A stretch of DNA of 64,000 nucleotides from Propionivibrio dicarboxylicus. Lineage in GTDB: Bacteria; Pseudomonadota; Gammaproteobacteria; Burkholderiales; Rhodocyclaceae. The DNA is taken from NCBI RefSeq assembly GCF_900099695.1, contig NZ_FNCY01000001.1:1-64000 (forward strand), in the 5' to 3' direction. Under the pieces are notes generated by a model. That model saw only the letters and a program-made list of their open reading frames with translations, was not told the DNA's origin and searched no databases. Within the stretch, counting starts at the first letter, position 1. Each line of letters begins with the position of its first letter. Both the position numbers and the translations under genes were made by a program. This document shows positions 1 to 8,486 of the stretch, piece by piece.

Positions 1-359
1 GCCACTTGCTGACCACGCGTTACCTTGTCGCCAGCCTTGACATTCACTTCCAGGATCACGCCAGGCATCGGCGCCTTCAGCGCGCCCTTGCCGCCACCAC
101 CCGCCGGTTGCTTCTTCGGCGCCGGTGCCGCCGCAGGCGCAGCGGCCGGAGCCGGCGCAGCAGACGGTGCCGGTGCCGCCTTCGGTGCCGGCGCCGGAGC
201 TGCAGCAACCGGCACAATCGTCGCGCCGCCCGCCTGGTCTTCGCTCAGCGCCACCGCGTAGGCCTGTCCTCCCACATGCACCTCGAACTGATCGAAGTCG
301 GTCGCCTCAACGTCAAGGACATATTCCTTGCTGCCAATATTCACTGTGTAGCGTCGCAT
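1..359 (-). CDS. Biotin carrier subunit of a sodium-pump decarboxylase (partial, C-terminus outside window)
   Basis: Reads MRRYTVNIG from an ATG at 359. A short N-terminal beta segment is followed by a long Ala/Pro linker (about residues 50-85) and the first half of a biotinyl domain (KAPMPGVI, then GDKV and GQQV). The biotin-accepting MKM motif would lie just beyond the window edge. A small free-standing carrier placed directly after an OadG-like subunit matches the methylmalonyl-CoA decarboxylase order (delta, then gamma) better than oxaloacetate decarboxylase, where the carrier is fused to the alpha subunit. The start overlaps the stop of the upstream gene by one base (TAATG), so the two are translationally coupled. 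The substrate cannot be fixed from this fragment. Confidence 0.85.
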   Translation of the reverse strand, partial: MRRYTVNIGSKEYVLDVEATDFDQFEVHVGGQAYAVALSEDQAGGATIVPVAAAPAPAPKAAPAPSAAPAPAAAPAAAPAPKKQPAGGGGKGALKAPMPGVILEVNVKAGDKVTRGQQV

Positions 360-793
360 TACTTCCCCCAAGGATTCCAGTTATTCGTTTGCCGAGCCCG
401 TGCCCGGCCGTCCGTCGTCCACCGGCTCGGACCGGTACCCGGCCAGAACGACCGCGCAACCGCGGGCTTCCACGGCCCGGTCGCCTTGCGGTGCTCCAAC
501 GCCGCGACCGTAATCGCCGCCGCAAGATCCGCCGGCATGCGCTGAGCCCGGTACTTGGCCACGGCGACCGTGATCGCCGCCACCAGATCGGCAGCCAGTT
601 CCGTCGTACCCGTCGCCGTTACTGTCGCATCGTCTTCCGCCTCGTCGGCCTCGGCACTCGCATGGACAGGTTCTTCCTCTTCCTTGTCAAGCTTGAGCAC
701 CAGCGTCAGCAGAACCCACAACAGCGCCAGCAGGGCGAAGACCAGTCCCATACCGAGAACGGTCATCTGTAAACCCCAGCCTAGATTTTCCAT
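359..793 (-). CDS. OadG-family sodium pump decarboxylase, gamma/delta membrane subunit
   Basis: The protein has 144 aa, with one N-terminal membrane helix (about residues 8-34, MTVLGMGLVFALLAL) followed by an acidic cluster (DKEEEE). This is the usual form of the small subunit that holds the decarboxylase to the sodium-translocating beta subunit. The C-terminal half carries two similar copies of an alpha-helical segment (ADLVAAITVAV and ADLAAAITVAA), a tandem duplication inside the gene. A good ribosome site (AGGGAG, 4 nt from ATG) fixes the start. It is the first gene of the operon, followed by the biotin carrier; the catalytic alpha and beta subunits must lie outside the window. Confidence 0.82.
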   Translation of the reverse strand: MENLGWGLQMTVLGMGLVFALLALLWVLLTLVLKLDKEEEEPVHASAEADEAEDDATVTATGTTELAADLVAAITVAVAKYRAQRMPADLAAAITVAALEHRKATGPWKPAVARSFWPGTGPSRWTTDGRARARQTNNWNPWGK

Positions 794-1185
794 CGATCTC
801 CCTCACAATCTCTCATCAAAAAAAAGACGGCATCATCAATTGCCGCCTTCCCAAAAAATGGCATCGGGCGGCAAACGATATAACCTCCAATTATCGGCCT
901 CCTGCCGGGATCGGGTCAACGCAAAATCGTGCAGAAACCGCGGCAAATCGACGTTTGCAGCGATGTTCGGCAAAAAAAGTTACAGGGTGCCGTAGCGACC
1001 AAACACATCGTCATGAGCAATCGGCGGCAAGGCTTCAAAACAGTTGCTTTCAAGTATTCCCTTAATGACGTCAAGATGTAGAATGAATCCGTTGCGCAGG
1101 AATCCAGAGTAGCTAGTTGCTCCGAACGGGGCTTCGTCCGGTTTTCGCCCCGAACAGAGCGTGTTCATCATTCACGGGAGATAAC
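794..1185. other. Gene-free spacer between divergent operons, with a 5' leader hairpin
   Basis: About 390 bases with no credible gene; the short open frames lack ribosome sites and family character. The part next to the plus-strand GTPase gene holds an inverted repeat. GCTC at 1119-1122 pairs with GAGC at 1157-1160, and CGGGGC at 1127-1132 pairs with GCCCCG at 1147-1152, with an internal loop between the two stems. Its position 25 bases before the start codon puts it in the mRNA leader. Promoters for both directions must lie here, but no strong -35/-10 pair stands out. Confidence 0.4.
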
Positions 1186-3243
1186 ATGGGTCAGCACACT
1201 ACCGCCAACCTTCGTACCGTAGCCCTTGTCGGCCACGGCGCAGCAGGCAAGACTACTCTTGCCGAAACGCTGCTCGCCGCGGCCGGCGCCATCACCACAC
1301 GAGGGCTCGTTGAGAAGGGCAATACCGTCTGCGATTTCGATCCCCAGGAAAAGGAACTCGGTCACTCCATCAACTCTGCCGTCGTCAGCTTCAATTGGCT
1401 CGACGCACAGGTTCACCTCATCGACACTCCGGGATATCCCGATTTCGCCGGCCCGGCCATCAGCGCCCTCGCCGGTGTCGACACCGCGCTGATCGTCATC
1501 AACGCCCAGAACGGCATTGAACTATCGACTGAACGGATGATGAAACTCGCCGCCGCACGCAACCTGTGCCGGATGATCGTCATCAACAAGATCGACGCCG
1601 AAAACGTCGATCTGCCCAAGCTGCTCGCCGACATCCGCGAGCGCTTCGGCCGCGAATGCATGATTCTCGACCTCCCGGCGCATCATGGCCAGGACGTCAT
1701 CGAAGTACTCGAACACGCAAGCGGCGACAGCGATTTCGAATCGGTCGTCGAAGCCCATCGCGCCCTTATCGACCAGATCGTCGAAGAAGACGAGGATCTG
1801 CTGGCGCAATATCTCGAAGACGGCGCCGACCCAAGCGCCGAAGCCCTGCACGCGCCATTCGAAAAGGCCCTGCGCGCCGGGCATCTGATCCCGATCCTGT
1901 TCGTTTCCGCCAAGACCGGCGCCGGCATCCCGCAACTGCTCGACGCGCTCGCCAAACTGGCGCCGAACCCGACCGAAGGCAATGCGCCCCCGTTCTACAA
2001 GGGCGAGCCCATCGACGAGAACGCCGAGCCGTTCGACGCCGTCGCCGATCCCAAACGGCATGTGCTGGCGCATGTCTTCAAGGTCGTCAGCGACCCCTTC
2101 GTCGGCAAGCTGGGTGTCTTCCGCGTCCATCAGGGCACGATCAAGAAAGAGTCGCAACTGTTCGTCGGCGACGTCAAGCGCCCGTTCAAGATCGGCCATC
2201 TCTACCGCCTGCAGGGCAAGGAGTATGTCGAAGTCGACCAGTTGATCCCCGGCGACATCGGCGCCATCGCCAAGGTCGAAGAGATCGAATTCGACGGCGT
2301 CCTGCACGATTCGCACGACGAGGACCACATCCACCTGAAACCGCTCGAGTTTCCGCTGCCGATGCAGGGCCTGGCCGTCGAGACCAAGAAGAAATCGGAC
2401 GAGCAGCGCCTCTTCGACGTGCTGCACAAGATGGAAATCGAGGATCCCTGCTTCAAGGTCGAGCGCCATCCGACCACCAATGAAACCGTCATCCGCGGCC
2501 TCGGCGAAATGCACTTGCGTGCGAAACTCGCGCGCATGGCGCAGCAATACAAGATCGAACTCGACACCAAGCCGCCGCAGATCGATTACCGTGAAACGAT
2601 CACCGGCAAGGCGCCGGGGCATTGTCGCCACAAGAAGCAGACGGGCGGCGCCGGACAGTTCGGCGAAGTCATGTTGCGCGTCGAACCGCTGCCACGCGGC
2701 GCCGGCTTCGAATTCGCCGACGAGGTCAAGGGCGGCGCCATTCCCGGCGTCTTCATGGCTTCGGTCGAGAAGGGTGTACGCCAGGCGCTCGAAGACGGTG
2801 TCGTTGGCGGCTTCCCGGTCTCGGACATCCGCGTCGTCGTAAACGATGGCAAGTCGCACGCCGTCGATAGCAAGGACATCGCCTTCTTCACCGCCGGCCG
2901 CAAGGCGGTGATCGAAGCGATCCGGGCGGCAACGCCGATCATCCTGGAGCCGATCGTCGATATCGAGATCACCTCGCCGGAACACGCGGTCGGCGATCTC
3001 GCCGGCGACCTGTCGAGCAAGCGCGGTCAAGTCACTGGCACGCAGCCGCGGGGAGCCGGCACGATGTCGATTTCGGGCAAGGTGCCGCTCGCCGAACTCG
3101 ACGACTACCAGGGGCGGCTCAAGTCGCTCACCGGCGGTCAAGGCTCGTACAGCATCGTCTTTTCGCATTACGCGCCGGTCCCGGCGCAAACGCAGCAGCA
3201 ACTGGCCTCGAAGCACAAGGTCACCGGGCTTGACGACGACTGA
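1186..3243 (+). CDS. Elongation factor G-like GTPase (EF-G2-like)
   Basis: A translational GTPase of 685 aa. The P-loop is GHGAAGKT (residues 16-23), the G3 motif DTPGYPDF and the G4 motif NKID, followed by EF-G domains II to V. The N-terminal G domain and the weakly conserved effector region match the EF-G-like proteins that exist beside the main EF-G, not ribosomal fusA: there is no str operon here and the P-loop differs from the EF-G form. The ATG at 1186 is chosen because GGGAG lies 6 nt upstream; the open frame extends further but without a ribosome site. The gene stands alone, with a strong hairpin after it. Its cellular role is not established from sequence. Confidence 0.85.
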   Translation: MGQHTTANLRTVALVGHGAAGKTTLAETLLAAAGAITTRGLVEKGNTVCDFDPQEKELGHSINSAVVSFNWLDAQVHLIDTPGYPDFAGPAISALAGVDTALIVINAQNGIELSTERMMKLAAARNLCRMIVINKIDAENVDLPKLLADIRERFGRECMILDLPAHHGQDVIEVLEHASGDSDFESVVEAHRALIDQIVEEDEDLLAQYLEDGADPSAEALHAPFEKALRAGHLIPILFVSAKTGAGIPQLLDALAKLAPNPTEGNAPPFYKGEPIDENAEPFDAVADPKRHVLAHVFKVVSDPFVGKLGVFRVHQGTIKKESQLFVGDVKRPFKIGHLYRLQGKEYVEVDQLIPGDIGAIAKVEEIEFDGVLHDSHDEDHIHLKPLEFPLPMQGLAVETKKKSDEQRLFDVLHKMEIEDPCFKVERHPTTNETVIRGLGEMHLRAKLARMAQQYKIELDTKPPQIDYRETITGKAPGHCRHKKQTGGAGQFGEVMLRVEPLPRGAGFEFADEVKGGAIPGVFMASVEKGVRQALEDGVVGGFPVSDIRVVVNDGKSHAVDSKDIAFFTAGRKAVIEAIRAATPIILEPIVDIEITSPEHAVGDLAGDLSSKRGQVTGTQPRGAGTMSISGKVPLAELDDYQGRLKSLTGGQGSYSIVFSHYAPVPAQTQQQLASKHKVTGLDDD

Positions 3244-3297
3244 CATTCTCGCGCTACACTGCGCGCGATCATCGCCGTCCGAACGGCACTGACGAAC

Positions 3298-3331
3298 GCC
3301 CGGAAGCTCCGTTTTCGCGGAACTTCCGGGC
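3298..3331 (+). terminator. Hairpin after the EF-G-like gene, no T-run
   Basis: GCCCGGAAG at 3298-3306 pairs with CTTCCGGGC at 3323-3331, with a further inner stem TCCG/CGGA. The position 55 bases after the stop codon suits a terminator or an RNA 3' end, but there is no T-run after it, so intrinsic termination is uncertain. Confidence 0.5.
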
Positions 3332-3421
3332 CAACCCGGTGCTCGCCGGCCCCGCCTCAGGCGGTCACCCGTGCGGCAGACAGGTCATACAATTCCCCGT
3401 AAAACAAAAAAGACAACGCAC

Positions 3422-5875
3422 ATGACCGGATTTTTCGACCTTCCCGGCTGGACCGCGCAGCTCGTCCGCCGGGCGCTCTATCTCTGGGTACGCACCACCG
3501 TTTTCCCGGAAACCCCGGCCGAACTCGGTCTCGACCCGACAAAGCCCGTCTGCTACGTCCTCCAGGACGAACATCTCTCGAACCAGTGCGTGCTCTTCGA
3601 GGAGTCGCGGCGCGCCGGGCTGCCGCCAGCGGAAAAGCCGCTCAAAATCGGCGATCGCACGATCGCCAAGCACGCCCGCTTCTCCCTGAATCGACGCCAT
3701 TCACCAATGGCCAGCGCGCGAGAACGCTACGCCCCGCCGACGCTGATGCGCACGCTCATCCATGAGATGATGGTCCAACCGGAGCTCGACATCCAAATCG
3801 TCCCGGTCGTCATCCTGTGGGGGCGCAGTCCGGACAAACAGGAATCGATCCTCGGCGCGCTCTTCTCCGAAACCTGGCAGCAGGTCGGCCGTCTCGGCCG
3901 TCTGCTTACCGTTCTCCTGCACGGACGCAATGTCCTCGTCCGCTTCAACCCGCCCATCTCGCTGCACGGACTGGCAACCGACAAGCTCGACGAGTCCTTG
4001 GCGCTGCGCAAGCTGTCACGCGTCCTGCGCGTCCATTTTCGGCGGCAGCGCGAAATCGCCATCGGTCCCGACCTGTCGCACCGCAATACGCAAATCGAGA
4101 CACTGCTCACCGCCGCCTCGGTACAGACGGCGATCGCCAACGAAGCGACCGCGCGCGGCATTTCGCCCAAGGAAGCGCAGCACCGAGCCCGGCGCTTTGC
4201 GCTGGAAATCGCCTCGGACTACTCCTACGGCGCCTTGCGCGCGCTTGAAATATTCTTCTCCTGGCTGTGGTCGCGGCTCTACGACGGCATCGACATTTAC
4301 CACCTCGACACCGTCCTGCGCATCGCCCCGAGCCACAGCATCGTCTATGTGCCGGCGCACCGCAGCCACATCGACTATCTGGTGCTGTCGTACTTCCTGC
4401 ACAAGAACGGACTGACGCCACCGCACATCGCCGCCGGCGCCAATCTCAACATGGCGCTGGTCGGTCCGCTGCTGCGCCGCTGCGGCGCCTTTTTCCTGCG
4501 CCGCACCTTCAAGGGCGAGCCGCTCTATGCCGCCGTCTTCAACGAATACCTGCACCTGATGCTGACACGAGGCTTCCCGCTCGAATACTTCATCGAGGGC
4601 GGACGCAGCCGCAGCGGCCGCACCCTCAATCCCAAGGCCGGCATCCTCGGCATGACGATCGCCAGTTTCGTGCGCGAACATCACCGGCCGCTGGTCTTCG
4701 TCCCGGTCTACCTCGGCTATGAAAAGCTGCTCGAAGGCAAGACCTACCTGCGCGAACTGGCCGGCAAGCCGAAGGAAAAGGAATCGCTCTGGGCGGTCCT
4801 GAGCAGTGCGCGCAAGATTCGCAAGGAGTATGGCAAGGTCCACATCAACTTCGGCGAGCCGCTCGATCTCGGCCACTTCCTCGAAGCTTGCCGCCCCGGC
4901 TGGCAAGGCGAGAAGCCCGGCGACTGGTCGCGCGACGCGACGCGCCAGGCGGCCATTGCCCTCGCCACCCGGCTCAATGACGGCGCCGTCATCACGCCGG
5001 TCAATCTGCTCGCCCTCGTCCTGCTCGCCACGCCCAGGCACACCGCCGACGAACAGGCCCTGCTGAAAATGATCGCGCACTATCAGGCCATCGCCGCCGA
5101 CGCGCGCTATGCCGACACGACGGTGCTGTGCACACAGACACCGGCGGAAATCGTCGCGTACAACGAACGCCTCGGCATCGCCACGCGGGTCACGCATCCG
5201 CTCGGCGACCTCATCAGCCTCCCGAACGGCACGGCGCCGCTGCTGAGCTACTTCCGCAACAACGTCCTGCACCTCTTTGCGCTGCCGGCGCTGATCGCCT
5301 GCCTGATCAGCCACAACCGTCACCTGGGCCGGCAACGGATCATCGAGGCGGTCAGCGGCATCTATGGCCTGATGCGGACCGAGTTGTTCCTGCGTTGGCC
5401 CTCGGCCGAACTGAGCGGCATCATCAACGGCATCATCACCGTGCTCACCGCGCGTTCGCTGTTGCAGTGCGACGATCGCGACGTGCTCAGTCCTCCCGAA
5501 GCGAGTCGCCCGGAGTCCGCCGAATTACGCATGCTCGGCGAAACGCTGCGCCCGACGCTGGAGCGTCATTTCCTGACACTGTCACTCTTGCAGCAGAGCG
5601 GCCCCGGCATGAAGACGCGGCAGCAACTCGAAAACGATTGCCACCTGCTCGCCCAACGCCTGGCGCTGCTCTACACCAGCGATTCGCCCGAATACGCCGA
5701 GAAGTCGGCCTTCGCGATCCTGATCGCGCATCTGATCGACGCCGACCTGCTGCGCGAGGACGAATCCGGCCTGCTGCATTTCGACGATGCGCTGACGACG
5801 CCGCTGGCGCAGGCCGAACTGGTGCTCCCGGCCGAAGCCCGCCAGGCCATCTGGCGCATGACGAGTTCGGCCTGA
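3422..5875 (+). CDS. plsB: Glycerol-3-phosphate 1-O-acyltransferase
   Basis: Membrane-bound PlsB, 817 aa, which transfers an acyl group to sn-glycerol 3-phosphate, the first step of phospholipid synthesis. The HX4D catalytic motif is HRSHID (about residue 313), and the glycerophosphate-binding motif GGRSRSGR follows about 80 residues later, inside a long N- and C-terminal frame typical of PlsB and not of the short PlsY/PlsC enzymes. The ATG at 3422 (MTGFFDLPGW) is chosen by homology of the N-terminus; its ribosome site is weak. It converges on the lytic transglycosylase gene with only 13 bases between stops. No neighbour belongs to the same pathway. Confidence 0.93.
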   Translation: MTGFFDLPGWTAQLVRRALYLWVRTTVFPETPAELGLDPTKPVCYVLQDEHLSNQCVLFEESRRAGLPPAEKPLKIGDRTIAKHARFSLNRRHSPMASARERYAPPTLMRTLIHEMMVQPELDIQIVPVVILWGRSPDKQESILGALFSETWQQVGRLGRLLTVLLHGRNVLVRFNPPISLHGLATDKLDESLALRKLSRVLRVHFRRQREIAIGPDLSHRNTQIETLLTAASVQTAIANEATARGISPKEAQHRARRFALEIASDYSYGALRALEIFFSWLWSRLYDGIDIYHLDTVLRIAPSHSIVYVPAHRSHIDYLVLSYFLHKNGLTPPHIAAGANLNMALVGPLLRRCGAFFLRRTFKGEPLYAAVFNEYLHLMLTRGFPLEYFIEGGRSRSGRTLNPKAGILGMTIASFVREHHRPLVFVPVYLGYEKLLEGKTYLRELAGKPKEKESLWAVLSSARKIRKEYGKVHINFGEPLDLGHFLEACRPGWQGEKPGDWSRDATRQAAIALATRLNDGAVITPVNLLALVLLATPRHTADEQALLKMIAHYQAIAADARYADTTVLCTQTPAEIVAYNERLGIATRVTHPLGDLISLPNGTAPLLSYFRNNVLHLFALPALIACLISHNRHLGRQRIIEAVSGIYGLMRTELFLRWPSAELSGIINGIITVLTARSLLQCDDRDVLSPPEASRPESAELRMLGETLRPTLERHFLTLSLLQQSGPGMKTRQQLENDCHLLAQRLALLYTSDSPEYAEKSAFAILIAHLIDADLLREDESGLLHFDDALTTPLAQAELVLPAEARQAIWRMTSSA

Positions 5876-5888
5876 GCCGCTACCGGGG

Positions 5889-6590
5889 TCAGCCGGCAGC
5901 GCGCCGGGCAGCCTGTTCCAGACGGGCCCGCTCGGCGATCACACGGTTGGCATAGACCCCTTGCGGGTCGGACGACCCAGCATAGTACTGGAGCCCTGCC
6001 GCCAAGCCGCCGCGGCGCTGGATGGCTTCCTGCAGCACCGAAGTGCCGATACGGATGTTGGTGACCGGGTCGAGGAAAGCACCGCGCCCGCCGCCATCCG
6101 GCACCTTGTCCATATGGAAACGCGGAATGACCTGCATCAGGCCGCGCGCACCCATGGCACTCTCGGCGAACGGATTGAAGCCCGACTCGACGCCAATAAT
6201 GGCGACGATGAGCAAGGGATCGATCCGACGTTCCTGGCCGACGAGCTGAACCGCCTCGAAAACCGGACGCACGGCTTCGGCCGAAACCTTGTAGCGCTGG
6301 GCGACATAAGACAGGGCGCCGCGCATTTGCGGCGACAGGGCCGCCAACGAAGCGTCGACAGCGGTCGATTCGGCCTTGTCGGCCGCATCGTTTTCCGGCG
6401 CGCCGACAGCGACGACACCGGATTCCGGTGCAAACGACCGGAAAAGCTCGGAAACGGGATCACCGAGCGTCAGATTGATGAAATCCAGGACAAGGATCAG
6501 ACCGACGATCATCAGGCAATGTTGCGCCAGATGCAGTGCCGCATCGGCACGTCGGGACCTAAGTTGCTTGAGCGAAATTGAAGCTGACAT
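5889..6590 (-). CDS. Lytic transglycosylase, SLT domain, membrane anchored
   Basis: The protein has 233 aa, with a single N-terminal hydrophobic segment (about residues 24-40, LMIVGLILVLDFI) and a C-terminal SLT domain. Catalytic glutamate is in GVESGFNP, followed by the family signature GARGLMQVIP. The predicted action is cleavage of peptidoglycan glycan strands on the periplasmic side. GGAG lies 7 nt before the ATG at 6590, which is preferred over the in-frame GTG at 6596. The long leader upstream (6591-6800) contains several stable stem-loops, so expression may be controlled after transcription starts. Confidence 0.87.
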   Translation of the reverse strand: MSASISLKQLRSRRADAALHLAQHCLMIVGLILVLDFINLTLGDPVSELFRSFAPESGVVAVGAPENDAADKAESTAVDASLAALSPQMRGALSYVAQRYKVSAEAVRPVFEAVQLVGQERRIDPLLIVAIIGVESGFNPFAESAMGARGLMQVIPRFHMDKVPDGGGRGAFLDPVTNIRIGTSVLQEAIQRRGGLAAGLQYYAGSSDPQGVYANRVIAERARLEQAARRAAG

Positions 6591-7036
6591 GCTCACTCTC
6601 CTTCACTGTTGTCATCGCGCAAGACAAGCCGTGCGACAAGCGGTTACAGGCGGGTGGATAACAGACTGTTAGACCCAGGAACGCGATCGGGAGGATCGCG
6701 GGGTAACTCTTCCATGCTCCTCAAGGTGAAAGGCGTTCGATACGCCAAATAAGGAAGAGTTCCGGTCGCGCCGCGGTCCCGGAATGGGCCCGCCCAACAC
6801 GACAGGGGCGCGATACTACTGAGGAATCAATACCTTGTCAAACCGGGGCCAAAACGGCGCGGCGAGGACGCCGGCCAAAACCCGCTCGTGATGTCACCTC
6901 CGGCCCTTCGCCAGGCCCGGCGCTTCAAGGCCTGCGGCGGTCGCACATCGCGACCGAAAAAGGGTTGGCGCATGACGCCGGCAAAAACGTATAATGCGCT
7001 GTTTTTTATCAACTTACCCGCCTGCTGGACACGCGC
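6591..7036. other. Long spacer between lytic transglycosylase and symporter genes
   Basis: About 445 bases between divergent genes, without a credible protein-coding frame. The part at 6682-6761 is unusually rich in perfect inverted repeats and is entered separately. The rest, to 7036, holds GC-rich DNA where the promoter of the symporter must lie, but no clear -35/-10 pair or good ribosome site can be picked out. Confidence 0.4.
6682..6761. ncRNA. Candidate structured RNA element (three nested or adjacent stems), class unknown
   Basis: Three perfect stems lie in 80 bases. CGCGATC at 6682-6688 pairs with GATCGCG at 6694-6700 around a 5-nt loop. AACTCTTCC at 6705-6713 pairs with GGAAGAGTT at 6753-6761. 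Inside the latter, GGCGT at 6732-6736 pairs with ACGCC at 6742-6746. The element lies about 90 bases upstream of the lytic transglycosylase start (minus) and about 275 bases upstream of the symporter start (plus). I compared it by memory with the conserved cores of c-di-GMP, c-di-AMP, SAM/SAH, TPP, FMN, fluoride and yybP-ykoY riboswitches and none fits. The strand of the RNA is therefore open. Confidence 0.4.
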
Positions 7037-8470
7037 ATGCTCATCTGGTTCGTCGTCGCCTATCTCGCGCTCTCGATCGGCGTCGGTCTCTACGTCGCCA
7101 CCCGGGTCGAAAACACCAAGGATTTTGCCGTTGCCGGACGCTGCCTGCCGCTGCCGGTTGTCATGGCCACCGTCTTCGCCACCTGGTTCGGCGCCGAAGC
7201 GGTCTTCGGCGTCTCCGCCACCTTCGTCAAGGACGGCCTGCGCGGCGTCGTCGCCGACCCCTTCGGTTCGAGTCTCTGCCTTGTCATCGCCGGCCTGTTC
7301 TACGGCACGCGCCTGTACAAGCTCAACGTGCTGACGCTCGGCGACTTCTTCCGCATCCGCTTCAACAGCAGCGTCGAGATCCTCGCCACGCTCTGCATCG
7401 TCACTTCCTACCTCGGCTGGGTGTCCGCCCAGATCAAGGCGCTCGGCCTCGTCTTCAATGTCGTCACCGCCGACGCGATTTCCCAATCGGCCGGCATGAT
7501 CCTCGGCGCCGCCATCGTGCTCACCTACACCACCTTCGGCGGCATGCTCTCGGTCGCCATCCTCGACTTCGTACAGATGGGTGTCGTCATGGGCGGCATG
7601 CTGTTCATCGCCTATCTCATGGCCGGCATGACCGGCGGCGTCGACACCGTCGTCAGCCACGCCGCTGCCGCCGGCAAGCTCGATTTCTTTCCCGAGGCCG
7701 ACGCGTCGCAGTGGTTCGCCTTCCTCGGCGCCTGGCTCACCATGATGCTCGGCTCGATCCCGCAGCAGGACGTCTTCCAGCGCGTCACCTCGGCCAAGAG
7801 CGCACGCATCGCCATCATCGGCTCGGTCCTCGGCGGCCTGACCTATTTCGCCTTCACCTTCGTGCCGATGTTCATCGCCTACTCGGCGACGCTGATCGAC
7901 CCGGATCTCTTCAACGGCCTGCTGCAGAACGATTCTCAACTCGTTCTGCCGACGCTGGTGCTGCAGCACACGCCGGTATTCGCCCAGGCGATCTTCTTCG
8001 GCGCCGTGCTGTCGGCGATCATGAGCTGCTCGTCGGCGACCCTGCTGGCACCGTCCGTCGCCTTCTCCGAAAACGTCGTGCGCGGCTTTTTTCCCGGCAT
8101 CAGCGACCGCGCCTTCCTGCGCCTGATGCGCATCACGATCGTCTGCTTCACCTGCGTCGTGCTCGGCTTCGCCCTCAACACCAACGCCTCGATCTTCAAG
8201 ATGGTCGAAAGCGCCTACAAGATCACGCTGGCCGGCGCCTTCGTGCCGCTCTTCTTCGGCGCCTACTGGAAACGCGCCACGACGCAGGGCGCGCTCGCCG
8301 CCATCCTGTTCGGCGTCGGCACCTGGCTCGCCCTCGACCTCAGCGTCGGCGAAGCGAGCCTGATCCCGGCCCAGCTGATCGGTCTGGCCGCCGCCATCGT
8401 CGCGATGATCGCCGGTTCCTTGCTGCCCCAGAAAATCGGCGTCGCGACGACGCACGGCGCAGCGCACTGA
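7037..8470 (+). CDS. Sodium:solute symporter family protein
   Basis: A polytopic membrane protein of 477 aa with about 13 hydrophobic helices and the typical SSS start (an early helix, then TKDFAVAGR, corresponding to the family's conserved xDYFLAGR region). Substrates in this family include sugars, amino acids, pantothenate and organic acids, and nothing here singles one out. The start at 7037 fits the first helix, although the ribosome site is poor. A VanZ-family gene follows 16 bases after the stop and probably shares the transcript. Confidence 0.85.
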   Translation: MLIWFVVAYLALSIGVGLYVATRVENTKDFAVAGRCLPLPVVMATVFATWFGAEAVFGVSATFVKDGLRGVVADPFGSSLCLVIAGLFYGTRLYKLNVLTLGDFFRIRFNSSVEILATLCIVTSYLGWVSAQIKALGLVFNVVTADAISQSAGMILGAAIVLTYTTFGGMLSVAILDFVQMGVVMGGMLFIAYLMAGMTGGVDTVVSHAAAAGKLDFFPEADASQWFAFLGAWLTMMLGSIPQQDVFQRVTSAKSARIAIIGSVLGGLTYFAFTFVPMFIAYSATLIDPDLFNGLLQNDSQLVLPTLVLQHTPVFAQAIFFGAVLSAIMSCSSATLLAPSVAFSENVVRGFFPGISDRAFLRLMRITIVCFTCVVLGFALNTNASIFKMVESAYKITLAGAFVPLFFGAYWKRATTQGALAAILFGVGTWLALDLSVGEASLIPAQLIGLAAAIVAMIAGSLLPQKIGVATTHGAAH

Positions 8471-8486
8471 GCGGCCGACGACTGCC

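Noticed and set aside
812-850. A terminator-like hairpin with A- and T-runs after 812
   Set aside because: The stem has only five base pairs (CGGCA/TGCCG) and no T-run on the needed side.
1522-3246. A 574-codon open frame antisense to the EF-G-like gene
   Set aside because: It mirrors a strongly conserved gene, has no ribosome site and no family sense; GC-rich codon use keeps the antisense frame open.
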